Below are positions 24,011 through 32,044 of a stretch of DNA of 34,139 bases, in pieces (position 1 is the first letter of the stretch; the number at the start of each line of letters is the position of its first letter). Source of the DNA: Plantactinospora alkalitolerans (GTDB taxonomy: Bacteria > Actinomycetota > Actinomycetes > Mycobacteriales > Micromonosporaceae); NCBI RefSeq assembly GCF_015690345.1, contig NZ_JADPUN010000151.1:1-34139 (forward strand), read 5' to 3'. The translations under genes and the position numbers were made by a program. A model generated the notes under the pieces. It was not told the origin of the DNA. It worked only from the letters and a program-made list of their open reading frames with translations, and did no database searches.

Positions 24011-24143
24011 ATCCGTTCACCATCTTCGAAATCATGTCGTGGGTCAGATTCCGGGGCAGTGCCACCGAGCGTACTCCGTCCCAGACCCGCGTCAGCGCCG
24101 TGACGTGCTCGGGATCGGGCTGCTCAGGTATCTCGCCGGTCAA
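24000..24143 (-). pseudogene. C-terminal remnant of an XRE/DUF5753 regulator
   Basis: Forty-seven open codons ending at the TAG (24000-24002) that overlaps the DUF397 start. They read TGEIPEQPDPEHVTALTRVW ... SVALPRNLTHDMISKMVNGY, which I recall as the tail type of DUF5753 regulators paired with DUF397. An in-frame TAG stands immediately upstream. A different frame just before it ends in APDVV, which would fit the usual DVVYVE strand if about a dozen bases had been lost. No helix-turn-helix is found further upstream, where a palindromic element and the M14 gene begin. The family match is from memory. Confidence 0.5.
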
Positions 24144-24236
24144 CTACATCGGGCGCCGCACGATCTGCCCAACTCCGACCCCGCCCAACTCTCGACCCGC
24201 TTTCTCGGCTGGGTTCCTCGATCATGATGTCGAGGT

Positions 24237-24291
24237 GTTAAGAAGGGCCCCTTCTTATGCAGAAAGCGATAAGAAGGGGCCCTTCCTTACA
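24237..24291 (-). repeat. Dispersed bipartite palindromic element, copy B
   Basis: A second copy of the element at 15713-15767, inverted. Its outer half hairpin is perfect here: 9-bp arms TAAGAAGGG and CCCTTCTTA with one central C (24238-24257). It lies 11 nt beyond the stop codon of the M14 peptidase gene and may act as its terminator. TTACAG is duplicated directly at the element's edge (24287-24300). Confidence 0.8.
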
Positions 24292-24302
24292 GACTTACAG
24301 CG

Positions 24303-27161
24303 TTACGCGACGACGGACCGCAACAAAATCCCCGCCGTACGGAGTTCGCGGACCAGGTCGCGGAGGAACGGATGTTCGTCCGACGACAGGCCCTGTGGGT
24401 TGGGGATGGTGAGGTACGCCGAGCCGTCCGCCGTGGCGGTGCGGGCGTCGGCGGTGTGGCGGGTGACGATGGCGCGGGTGCGGTCGAGGTCGGTGGCCGC
24501 CACCTGGATGGTGATCGGGCGCCATTCGCCGCCGAGGTTCTCCGGTGCCGGCGTCGCGGCGGCGGAGGCCCGAGCCGGCGGTACGGCCGGAGCCGTCGCC
24601 CGTGCGCCAGGTGACGGCGAGGCCGCCGGGGTCGGGTGCGGTGCCAGGAGTGCGTTCGCGACCAGGTGCAGGCCGGACTCGTTGTACGCCCGGAACAGCG
24701 GGTTGAACGCGAACAGCACCGCCCGGCCGGCACCGGTCGGCTCGTCGACCAGCGCGACCGTGCCCTTGAGCGCGTCCGCGTGCACGGTGTACCCGTTGAG
24801 CCAGAACCGGTCGTCGGCCGGGTACGTCAACACGTTCGTCCCGGTGGTGGACGGGCGCAGGATCGAGTCGTTGTTGTTGAACTCGAAGTCCTCGGCCGGC
24901 CGGCCCAACCCGACCGGGCTGTCCCGGTCCACGTCGACCCGCAGATGCGAACCGATCACCGTGTAGTCGGCCGGCTTCGCCACCTCGGTCGTCGAGGTGA
25001 GCCCGGCGGCGCGGGCCATCCGGGTGCCCTGGTTGCGCAGCCCGAGGTAGGTGCCGCCGCCGGCCACCCAGGCCCGCAGGTTGGCCTGACCGGCGGCGGT
25101 GAGTCCACCGGTCGCGCTGCTGCCGTCCGGCACCAGCAGGACGCTCCGGCCGGTGAACGCCGACGTGTTGTCGTTGATGTCCGCCGTGGTCACCGGCTTC
25201 AGGTCGAGGCCCCACCGCTTGCCGAGCACGTACCGGGCCTCGCCGTGCGAACCGGAGGTGGTGGAGATGCCGGTGCCGGCGTACAGGCCGACGTCGGGCA
25301 GCGCCAGCGCGGTTCCGCCGGCCGGGGTCCGCCGAGGGGTCAGGGTCACCCCGAACGACCGGGCCAGCCGGTCCCGGGAACCGGTCAGGCTGGCCGCCGG
25401 CAGGGTGACGACGCCGCTGGCCTGGTCGCGCCGCAGCGGCACACCCGCGCGGAGGAGCGCGAAGGTGAGTTCGGCCGCCGCCGCCGAGTCGAGCGGGTAC
25501 GCGTACGAGCCGTGCCTCGGCGCGCTGCCGTCCCGCCCGCCGTCGATGTCCCGGACCCGTTCCGCCCTCGGCGAGAGCCGGTCACCGGTGTAGACGGTTC
25601 GGACGCCCATCAGCAGCGGGTTGCTCCAGGACGAGACGTCGTAGAAGTACGGGAACGGCACGTACGGGTCCTCGCCCATGATCGCCTGGATCCAGTGCTT
25701 CTGCGGCTGGTCCATCGGGATCCAGTAGGCGCCCTCCGGCACCGTCAGGTTCCGGGCCGACCGGCCGCCGAAGACCCGCGCGTTCGGCACCTTTAAAGAC
25801 CGGGTCAGCTCGTACACTTCGACGTCCATCCGGCGCAGCCGCTCGACGAGCTGCCGCACGTCGCCGAGTTGCCGGTCCGGCAGCAGGAAGTACGACCGGA
25901 CGGTCAGGTCCGGGACCGGGAACTGGACCTCGTTCGTCGGCTGGACCACCTCGTTGGGCTGCAACGCGCCGGCCCGGCCCTCGGCGAGGGCGTCGGACCA
26001 GATGTCGTAGTAGCCGGACAGCACCTCGCGCTTGTTGGCCGAGGCCCAGCCGAGGGTGGCCCACTGGGTGTTGAACTGCTGCTGCACCCGGTCCTGGACC
26101 GCCGACGAGCTGCCCTTCTCGTACGTCATCCCGGCGGCACCGAAGCCGGTGGCCGGCACCGTGTCGCCGTAGCCCATGAAGAACATGTCGTAGGTGTCGT
26201 AGTTGAAGTAGCACTCGGTGGTGACCGTCTCGGTGCACGCCCCGTTGTAGCCGAAGCCGGCGCCGTTCGCCGCACCGATCCGGTTGATCCAGTCGACGAC
26301 CTCGTCGGAGATCTCGTGGTGGATCGGGTCGGCGTTCGGCGGGAAGAAGTACTCCCGGCCGCCCATCTCGTGCGCGTCGACGTAGACCTGCGGCGGGTAG
26401 CGCCGGAGCAGCTCCAGCTTGGCGTCGGTCTCCGGCTGGGTGCGGGCGAACCAGTCCCGGTTCAGGTCGAAGCCGTACTCGTTCTGCCGCCGGGTGGCGT
26501 CCCGGCCGTCCGGGTTCTGGGTCGGCACGATGATCGTGACGAGGTTGTCGTTGCGGGCCCGTACGTCGCAGGAGAGGCCGGCGGCGAGTTCGTACAGCGT
26601 CTTGAGCGCGGCGTCGGCGCCGGACTTCTCGCCGCCGTGCACGTTGCCGGTGATCCAGACGATCGCCGGGCCCTTCGCGGCGGTCTCCGCCGCCTTCCGG
26701 TCGGACAACTTGCGGGGGTCACGCAGGTCGCGGATGTCCTCGGCGATCTTCGCCAGTTCACCGCGGCGCAGGTGCGTCGAGTCCGAGACGATCGCGTACG
26801 GCATCGACTGGCCGAACACGCTGTTGCCGAGGTTGCCGGTGATCACCCGGTCGGACGCGCCGTCCACGGCGGTGAGGTAGGAGCGGATCTCGTCATCGGT
26901 GACGACCCGTTCCTGGCCGACGCCGAGCGGAAAGCCCAGATGCGTCTCCGGGCTCGGTACGTCGGCCAGCCGGGCCGCCGGATTCTGACTGCAACCGTTC
27001 GGCCCGGACGGCCGGGCGGGATGGGCACCGGCCGCCGTGCCGGGCAGCAGGGGCAGCGGGGCGAGCAGCAGCGCCGCGATGGCGGCACCGCCGAGTCGCC
27101 GGGCCAGGACCGAGTTCGAGGGCTTCGGAGGGAAGTGCGGGAGGAACTTCGGAACTGTCAT
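24303..27161 (-). CDS. Secreted M14 zinc carboxypeptidase-family protein with C-terminal extra domains
   Basis: A 952-aa exported protein. The signal peptide is residues 1 to about 46 (RRLGGAAIAALLLAPLPLLP, then AAGA). The M14 peptidase domain has zinc ligands H175 and E178 (NVHGGEKSG) and H264 (VDAHEMGG), with substrate-binding QNPDGR (216-220) and NR (234-235). A GATase/DJ-1-like segment (VLLVPDGSS, AWVAGGGTYLGL) lies about 660-830. A Pro/Ala linker (about 837-876) leads to a 75-residue end domain. ATG 27161 is taken because the signal peptide follows; upstream in-frame starts lie inside the promoter. The gene has its own promoter and stands alone. Likely role: extracellular peptide hydrolysis; the substrate is unknown. 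Confidence 0.9.
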   Translation of the reverse strand: MTVPKFLPHFPPKPSNSVLARRLGGAAIAALLLAPLPLLPGTAAGAHPARPSGPNGCSQNPAARLADVPSPETHLGFPLGVGQERVVTDDEIRSYLTAVDGASDRVITGNLGNSVFGQSMPYAIVSDSTHLRRGELAKIAEDIRDLRDPRKLSDRKAAETAAKGPAIVWITGNVHGGEKSGADAALKTLYELAAGLSCDVRARNDNLVTIIVPTQNPDGRDATRRQNEYGFDLNRDWFARTQPETDAKLELLRRYPPQVYVDAHEMGGREYFFPPNADPIHHEISDEVVDWINRIGAANGAGFGYNGACTETVTTECYFNYDTYDMFFMGYGDTVPATGFGAAGMTYEKGSSSAVQDRVQQQFNTQWATLGWASANKREVLSGYYDIWSDALAEGRAGALQPNEVVQPTNEVQFPVPDLTVRSYFLLPDRQLGDVRQLVERLRRMDVEVYELTRSLKVPNARVFGGRSARNLTVPEGAYWIPMDQPQKHWIQAIMGEDPYVPFPYFYDVSSWSNPLLMGVRTVYTGDRLSPRAERVRDIDGGRDGSAPRHGSYAYPLDSAAAAELTFALLRAGVPLRRDQASGVVTLPAASLTGSRDRLARSFGVTLTPRRTPAGGTALALPDVGLYAGTGISTTSGSHGEARYVLGKRWGLDLKPVTTADINDNTSAFTGRSVLLVPDGSSATGGLTAAGQANLRAWVAGGGTYLGLRNQGTRMARAAGLTSTTEVAKPADYTVIGSHLRVDVDRDSPVGLGRPAEDFEFNNNDSILRPSTTGTNVLTYPADDRFWLNGYTVHADALKGTVALVDEPTGAGRAVLFAFNPLFRAYNESGLHLVANALLAPHPTPAASPSPGARATAPAVPPARASAAATPAPENLGGEWRPITIQVAATDLDRTRAIVTRHTADARTATADGSAYLTIPNPQGLSSDEHPFLRDLVRELRTAGILLRSVVA

Positions 27162-27210
27162 CTGAAGTTCTCGTTCCCTTCTCTTCAGAATCGGCATAAG
27201 GGTGGCTCGG

Positions 27211-27240
27211 AGCCTATGACCAGGCATTTCCGGCGGTCAA
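27211..27240 (-). promoter_or_regulatory. Promoter of the M14 peptidase gene
   Basis: On the minus strand -35 TTGACC (27235-27240), an 18-bp spacer and -10 TAGGCT (27211-27216). It predicts a leader of about 43 nt before ATG 27161. Confidence 0.55.
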
Positions 27241-27607
27241 GATCTTGGAGGACGACGACACGGGACTGGCCACGAAGTATGCCTATCAGTAAGAATCGGG
27301 GGAATAGCCCCGACGTCCGTCCCTGCGGAGGGAGCACCGGTCGGGCGGCCCGGCCAGGCGGCGCTGCGGGCGGCCCGTAGGTGGTGGGGCGGGCTGTGAA
27401 GATGCCGACCGAAGGTGCGCGGGGAAGCGCCGTCCGCGTAGGCTCAGCGCTTGTCGTCCCTCGCGCGGGCGGCCGACTCGCCGACCGCGCGGCCGCGACA
27501 GCCAGGTGTACAAGGCCCACAATGTCCGACATCGGCGCTCTCCTCCGGCGCCGACCTCCCGACCGCGACGCAATGAAGCGCCGCCACTGCGAGCGGAGAA
27601 CACAGGC
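27241..27607. other. Intergenic region upstream of UDP-glucose dehydrogenase
   Basis: About 370 bp with no gene I can support. It contains small hairpins TCGGGG/CCCCGA (27296-27311) and TCCCT/AGGGA, and a direct repeat GGGCGGCCCG (27343-27352 and 27368-27377). A TAGGCT hexamer stands near 27437. This could be a structured leader for the dehydrogenase, but no known riboswitch class is recognised. Confidence 0.35.
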
Positions 27608-29035
27608 GTGACGATCCCGTACCCCAGCACTCAGCCCATGCCGACGATAGCGGCGGTGACCCCACCGTCCGGGGCCGCCCGACCGCGACTGACCTTCCTC
27701 GGAACCGGCTACCTGGGCGCGACGTACGCGATCTGCTTCGCCGAACTCGGCTACGAGGTGATCGGGTTCGACGTCGACGCCGAGAAGATCGCCAAACTGG
27801 CCGGCGGCGAGGTGCCGTTCCACGAGCCGGGCCTGGACGAGCTGCTCAAGCGGAACCTGGCGGCCGGTCGGCTCCGGTTCAGCACCGACATCGCCGAGAC
27901 CGCCGTCTTCGGCGACGTCCACTTCATCTGCGTCGGCACCCCGCAGCGGGCCGACGGCATGGGCGCCGACCTGTCGTACGTCGAGGCGGCGGTGACCGGA
28001 CTGTCCCAGCACCTGATCCGCAAGGCCCTGATCGTCGGCAAGTCCACGGTGCCGGTCGGCACCGCGGAGTGGATCGAGCAACTCGTCGGCAAGCACGCCG
28101 CCGCCGACCTCGGGGTCGAGGTCGCCTGGAGTCCCGAATTCCTCCAGGAGGGCTTCGCCGTCGAGGACGTGCTGCGCCCGAACCGGATCGTGGTGGGCGT
28201 CAAGACCGAGTGGGCGAACGGGATGCTCTACGCCTCGCACAAGGGCGTCTTCGACCTCGCCGCCACCGAGGATCGCGAAGTTCCGCTGGTGGTGACCGAT
28301 TTCGCCACCGCCGAACTGGTCAAGGTGGCCGCCAACGCGTTCCTCGCCACCAAGATCTCGTTCATCAACGCGATGGCCGAGGTCTGCGAGGTGGCCGGCG
28401 GCGACGTCACGCAGCTCGCCCGGGCGATCGGCTACGACCCCCGGATCGGTAACCGCTTCCTCCAGGCCGGTGTCGGCTTCGGCGGCGGCTGCCTGCCCAA
28501 GGACATCCGGGCCTTCCAGGCGCGGGCCCAGGAACTCGGTGCCGGCGAGGCGCTGCGCTTCCTGCACGAGGTGGACCTGATCAACCTGCGTCGCCGGAGC
28601 CGGGTGCTCCAGCTCGCCGCCGAGCTGCTCGGCCGCAGGTACGGTCCGGCCGGTCCCGACCTGTCCGGCACCCGGGTGGCGGTGCTCGGCGCCACCTTCA
28701 AGCCCAACTCCGACGACGTCCGGGACGCCCCGTCGCTCGCCGTGGCCGCCGCGCTGAGCAAGGCCGGCGCCGACGTGCACGTCTACGACCCGCAGGGCAT
28801 GGACAACGCCCGCCGCGAGCGGCCCGAACTGTCGTACGAGGCCAGCATGGAGGACGCCGTACGCGGTGCCGACCTGGTGTGCGTACTGACCGAGTGGGCC
28901 GACTTCCGCAACGCCGATCCGGTCGCACTGGGCGAACTGGCCTCGGGGCGTCGGGTGGTCGACGGCCGCAACTGCCTCGACTCAGGACTGTGGACCCAGG
29001 CCGGCTGGGAGTACCGGGGCATGGGCCGCCCGTAG
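27608..29035 (+). CDS. UDP-glucose/GDP-mannose dehydrogenase family (UDP-glucose 6-dehydrogenase)
   Basis: A 475-aa enzyme oxidising a nucleotide sugar at C6 in two NAD-dependent steps, most likely UDP-glucose to UDP-glucuronate. The N-terminal Rossmann loop is FLGTGYLGATYA, the central helix has TELVK-like ATAELVKVAANAFLATKISFINA, and the catalytic cysteine is C295 in FGGGCLPKD. The C-terminal domain has VLGATFKPNSDDVRDAPS. GTG 27608 is preferred because GGAG lies 9 nt upstream; ATG 27638 has no ribosome site. UDP-Glc versus GDP-Man specificity is not certain. The product would feed surface polysaccharides. It is convergent with the ABC transporter, with 16 bp between stops. Confidence 0.92.
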   Translation: MTIPYPSTQPMPTIAAVTPPSGAARPRLTFLGTGYLGATYAICFAELGYEVIGFDVDAEKIAKLAGGEVPFHEPGLDELLKRNLAAGRLRFSTDIAETAVFGDVHFICVGTPQRADGMGADLSYVEAAVTGLSQHLIRKALIVGKSTVPVGTAEWIEQLVGKHAAADLGVEVAWSPEFLQEGFAVEDVLRPNRIVVGVKTEWANGMLYASHKGVFDLAATEDREVPLVVTDFATAELVKVAANAFLATKISFINAMAEVCEVAGGDVTQLARAIGYDPRIGNRFLQAGVGFGGGCLPKDIRAFQARAQELGAGEALRFLHEVDLINLRRRSRVLQLAAELLGRRYGPAGPDLSGTRVAVLGATFKPNSDDVRDAPSLAVAAALSKAGADVHVYDPQGMDNARRERPELSYEASMEDAVRGADLVCVLTEWADFRNADPVALGELASGRRVVDGRNCLDSGLWTQAGWEYRGMGRP

Positions 29036-29051
29036 CCGTGCTGGGCGCAGC

Positions 29052-30995
29052 CTAATCCGTCGTCGCTGAGGCAGGTCGGGAGGTGCGGGGGGAACCGCCC
29101 GGCTGCGGCCGGCGACCCCACAGGACCAGGCCGGCGAGCAGCATCGCGCCGCCCAGAGCGACCATCCCCAACCCCACCGCGGTACGCGCGCCCCCCGCGA
29201 GGTGACTGGCCACGATCCATCCGCCGTCGATCCCGAAGGCCAGCACCATCACCCCCTGCGGGATCACCGGGATCCATCCCACCGTCAGCAAGCCCAGCGC
29301 CCACGCCGTCGCCCGGTTCTCCCGGTACCACTCCACGTCCCACTTCAGCGGGATCACCGTGTCCGGGGGGCGGCTCCGCTGGCCGGCCGCGGCGAGCACC
29401 TCGGTCCCGCGCTGGGCGAGGCGGTCGTCGGCCAGCCAGATCCCAGCCCACCAGGCCACGGCACCGCAGAGCAGCCCGACCGGCAGCATCAGCGGCGCCA
29501 CCTCCGAAGGGCCCCAGATCAGCAGCGCGAGCACCGGCGCCCCGGCGAGCAGCCCACCCCCGGTGGCGACCAGCACGCTGACGATGTCGGTCGGGTTGTC
29601 GGCCGAGGTGGGATGCCGTGGGTCGGCTACCGGGCGCACCCGCAGCAGCGACACCCAGACCGGTACCGAGGCACCCGCGCCGAGCAGAGCCGGCAGGGTG
29701 GCGAGCGCTGCCAACGGGTCGACCTCGGGGGCGAGGACGATGCCGGCGACGGTGAGCAGCACCCCGATCGGGGTGACCAGGAGCAGCCACGCCAAGGCCC
29801 GCCCACGGACCTCGGCACGTTCGCCGCCCGGCGAGGTGAACGGCAGCCACAACGCGGTGCCGTCAAGTCCGACCAGCCCGGCCGACATCGCCGCCGCGCC
29901 GAGCACGGCGAACGGCCCGGCCCACGGCAGCAGCAGAGCCACGTCGGACATCAGCGGCAGGCCGGCGAGCAGCGCGCCGTACACCACCGCGAACGCCAGA
30001 TACTGCAACCGCAGCGGGTGCCGCAGCCAGGCACGCAACTCACGCCCCGCGACCGCCCGCGTCTCGGCCGGCACCCGTCCCGACCAGCCGCGCCGCTCAG
30101 GCCCAGCTCCGGCCGTTGACGCCGCCGTGGTCCGGGGCGACCCGGCCGGCTCGCCGTCGACGCGGCGCGGAAGCCCGACCATGGTGATCCCGCGCGGCCG
30201 GAACGGCACCCCGGCGGCGATCATCCGGCGGACCAGCAGGACGTACGCGGCGGCGACGAGCACCACGACACCCGCCAGGCCCGCCATCATCTCCGCGCCC
30301 CGGTCGGCCGGCCCGGCCACGGCGGACAGCGGCCAGCCGCTCGGCACGTACGCCATCGCCCGGACCACCTCGTCCGGCGCCCCGACCAGCAGGACCGACA
30401 CCCACGGGAAGACCGCCCAGAGCGACCCGGCGACACCCAACGCCGTACCGGTGAAGATGCCGGTGAGCAGCGCTCCCGCCGGCCCGCCGGCGTGGCCGAC
30501 GACCTCCAGCGCGATCGCCGAGCCGATCAGCCCGAGCAGCCAGAGCAGCACCGCGCCGGCGGCGGTGACGAGGACCGCGACCGGACCGTACCGGGCGGCG
30601 TACACGGGCAGCGCGGCGAGCGCCACCAGGGAGACGACCGGGCCGATGCCGATCGCCGACGCGGCGAGCAGACCGATCGCGGCCGGGAAACCGCCGATCG
30701 ACTCCAGCCGCAGGTGGGCCGGGCGGACCCGGCCACGACCGCCGCCGAGCAGCAGCGGCAACACGATCCAGCCGAGAACCCACGCCCCGGCCAGCAGGGC
30801 GAGAGTGTGCCGGTCGCCGTGCAGCGCGTACCGGATCAGCCAGCCGGCGGCAAGCAGACCGGCCAGGCCGGCCACCGTGGGTCCCGGATGCTCGCGCAGC
30901 GAGCGACGGAGCATCGCCGTGCGCATCCGGGCCGGCACCGCGATCTTGCCAAGGGCGCCGGCCAGCGGGCCGGGGGCGGACGGGACCGCGCTCAT
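29052..30995 (-). CDS. ABC transporter permease (ABC-2 type)
   Basis: A 647-aa integral membrane protein with about a dozen hydrophobic segments in two halves. They are separated by a charged loop (PRRVDGEPAGSPRTTAASTA, then RRGWSGRVPAETRAVAGREL). The second half begins with RELRAWLRHPLRLQYL, typical for ABC-2 export permeases. Its ATG overlaps the ATPase stop as ATGA, so the pair is translationally coupled and forms one transporter. The substrate is unknown; this type often exports drugs, lipids or peptides. The long hydrophobic stretches also produce long spurious reading frames on the other strand. Confidence 0.88.
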   Translation of the reverse strand: MSAVPSAPGPLAGALGKIAVPARMRTAMLRRSLREHPGPTVAGLAGLLAAGWLIRYALHGDRHTLALLAGAWVLGWIVLPLLLGGGRGRVRPAHLRLESIGGFPAAIGLLAASAIGIGPVVSLVALAALPVYAARYGPVAVLVTAAGAVLLWLLGLIGSAIALEVVGHAGGPAGALLTGIFTGTALGVAGSLWAVFPWVSVLLVGAPDEVVRAMAYVPSGWPLSAVAGPADRGAEMMAGLAGVVVLVAAAYVLLVRRMIAAGVPFRPRGITMVGLPRRVDGEPAGSPRTTAASTAGAGPERRGWSGRVPAETRAVAGRELRAWLRHPLRLQYLAFAVVYGALLAGLPLMSDVALLLPWAGPFAVLGAAAMSAGLVGLDGTALWLPFTSPGGERAEVRGRALAWLLLVTPIGVLLTVAGIVLAPEVDPLAALATLPALLGAGASVPVWVSLLRVRPVADPRHPTSADNPTDIVSVLVATGGGLLAGAPVLALLIWGPSEVAPLMLPVGLLCGAVAWWAGIWLADDRLAQRGTEVLAAAGQRSRPPDTVIPLKWDVEWYRENRATAWALGLLTVGWIPVIPQGVMVLAFGIDGGWIVASHLAGGARTAVGLGMVALGGAMLLAGLVLWGRRPQPGGSPRTSRPASATTD

Positions 30996-31756
30996 CGTGA
31001 CCCGGTCAACCAGTTGAGTCCGGCGCTGCCGGAGGCGTCGGCGCCGACCAGTTCGACGAACCGGTCCTCGAGGCTGCCGCCGGAGGCGACCTCGGCGACC
31101 GCCCCGGCGGCGACCACCCGGCCCTGGTGGATCACGGTGACCTCGTCGCACATCTGCTCGACCAGCAGCATCGAGTGGGTGGACAGCACGCAGGTGCCGC
31201 CGCCGGCGACGAACCGGCGCAGCACCCGGCGGATGGTGGCCGCGGAGACCGGATCGACCGCCTCGAACGGCTCGTCGAGCACGAGCAGCCGGGGCGCGTG
31301 CAACAACGCCTGGGCCAGGCCGAGCTTCTTGCGGGTACCGGTGGAGCAGTCGGCGAGTGGGGTGCCGGCGCCCTTGGCCAGGCCGAGCACCTCGATCAGC
31401 TCGGCGGCCCGGTCGGCGGCCGTGACCCGGTTCAGCCCGCGCAGGCCGGCGCTGTAGCGCAGCAACTCGGCGCCGGTGAGACGTTCCGGGAAGTCGAGGC
31501 CGTCGGGCAGCACGCCGGTCAGCGCTCGGGTCACGCCGCGGTCGCGCAGCGCGTCGTGGCCGAGGATCCGGATCTCCCCGGCATCCGGGGTGACCAGTCC
31601 GACCGCCATCCCGATGGTGGTCGACTTGCCGGCGCCGTTGGGCCCGACGATGCCGTGGAACGTGCCGGCGCGGACGGTCAGTTCGATGTCGTTCACCGCA
31701 CGATGCGCCCCGAAGGTCTTCACCAGGCCGCGGATCTCGAGTGCTGGGGGGATCAC
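30992..31756 (-). CDS. ABC transporter ATP-binding protein
   Basis: A 254-aa ABC ATPase. Walker A is GPNGAGKST (38-46), the signature region is CSTGTRKKLGLAQALL in place of LSGGQ, Walker B is RLLVLDEPFEAVDP, and the switch His is in STHSMLLVEQMCD. The family is the DrrA/CcmA-like exporter type. It is the partner of the downstream permease. GTG 31756 begins MIPPALEIRGLVKTFG, and the ABC domain starts at once. It has no Shine-Dalgarno, but TATGCT ends 6 nt upstream, suggesting a leaderless mRNA. GTG 31780 is a less likely start. Confidence 0.93.
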   Translation of the reverse strand: MIPPALEIRGLVKTFGAHRAVNDIELTVRAGTFHGIVGPNGAGKSTTIGMAVGLVTPDAGEIRILGHDALRDRGVTRALTGVLPDGLDFPERLTGAELLRYSAGLRGLNRVTAADRAAELIEVLGLAKGAGTPLADCSTGTRKKLGLAQALLHAPRLLVLDEPFEAVDPVSAATIRRVLRRFVAGGGTCVLSTHSMLLVEQMCDEVTVIHQGRVVAAGAVAEVASGGSLEDRFVELVGADASGSAGLNWLTGSR

Positions 31757-31762
31757 GCGCAG

Positions 31763-31768
31763 AGCATA
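31763..31768 (-). promoter_or_regulatory. -10 element for the leaderless ABC transporter operon
   Basis: TATGCT on the minus strand, 6 nt before GTG 31756, with no ribosome site between. No convincing -35 is seen. Confidence 0.45.
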
Positions 31769-31942
31769 GATGATCTCCACACGCCGACGCCGGGGACGGC
31801 AACGACGTCCACTTGAGAGAGGAAGCCCGTTCATGGCCGCGCTCGTCGCGGCGGTCCCGGCGCGACAATCATGAATTCGACGCCGACTTGCCGGCCGTGG
31901 ACCCGAACAGGTCGACGGCCGGACTCTTAGGATCTCCTCAGT

Positions 31943-32014
31943 CGGGCTTCGCACGCGATCGGGGGCTGTTCAAGGCTTGCCCGACTTGGGCATGCTTCGG
32001 TGGAAGCCCGTAAT
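31943..32014 (+). promoter_or_regulatory. Candidate promoter and inverted repeat upstream of the zinc-ribbon membrane protein
   Basis: TTGGGC (31986-31991), a 17-bp spacer and CGTAAT (32009-32014) form a weak promoter ending about 30 nt before the start. It is framed by 8-bp arms CGGGCTTC (31943-31950) and GAAGCCCG (32003-32010), the latter just before the -10, so a regulator or leader fold is possible. The rest of the 288-bp gap shows nothing clear. Confidence 0.3.
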
Positions 32015-32044
32015 GCGGCGTCAGCGCCGGCTGGAGGGGGTGCC

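Noticed and set aside
24034-24966. 310-codon plus-strand frame crossing palindromic element copy B
   Set aside because: It crosses a repeat and the 3' end of the M14 gene, has Ser/Arg-rich shadow composition and no domain.
25869-27380. 503-codon open frame opposite the M14 peptidase
   Set aside because: Composition is Val/Arg/Gly-biased like other shadows here, and the opposite strand has intact zinc ligands and a signal peptide.
27381-27611. 76-codon plus-strand frame before UDP-glucose dehydrogenase
   Set aside because: No ribosome site, no recognisable sequence, and it runs past the dehydrogenase's own start in another frame.
27185-28780. 531-codon minus-strand frame opposite UDP-glucose dehydrogenase
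   Set aside because: No domain; the dehydrogenase on the plus strand has all its motifs. The part before 27600 also lacks a ribosome site or promoter.
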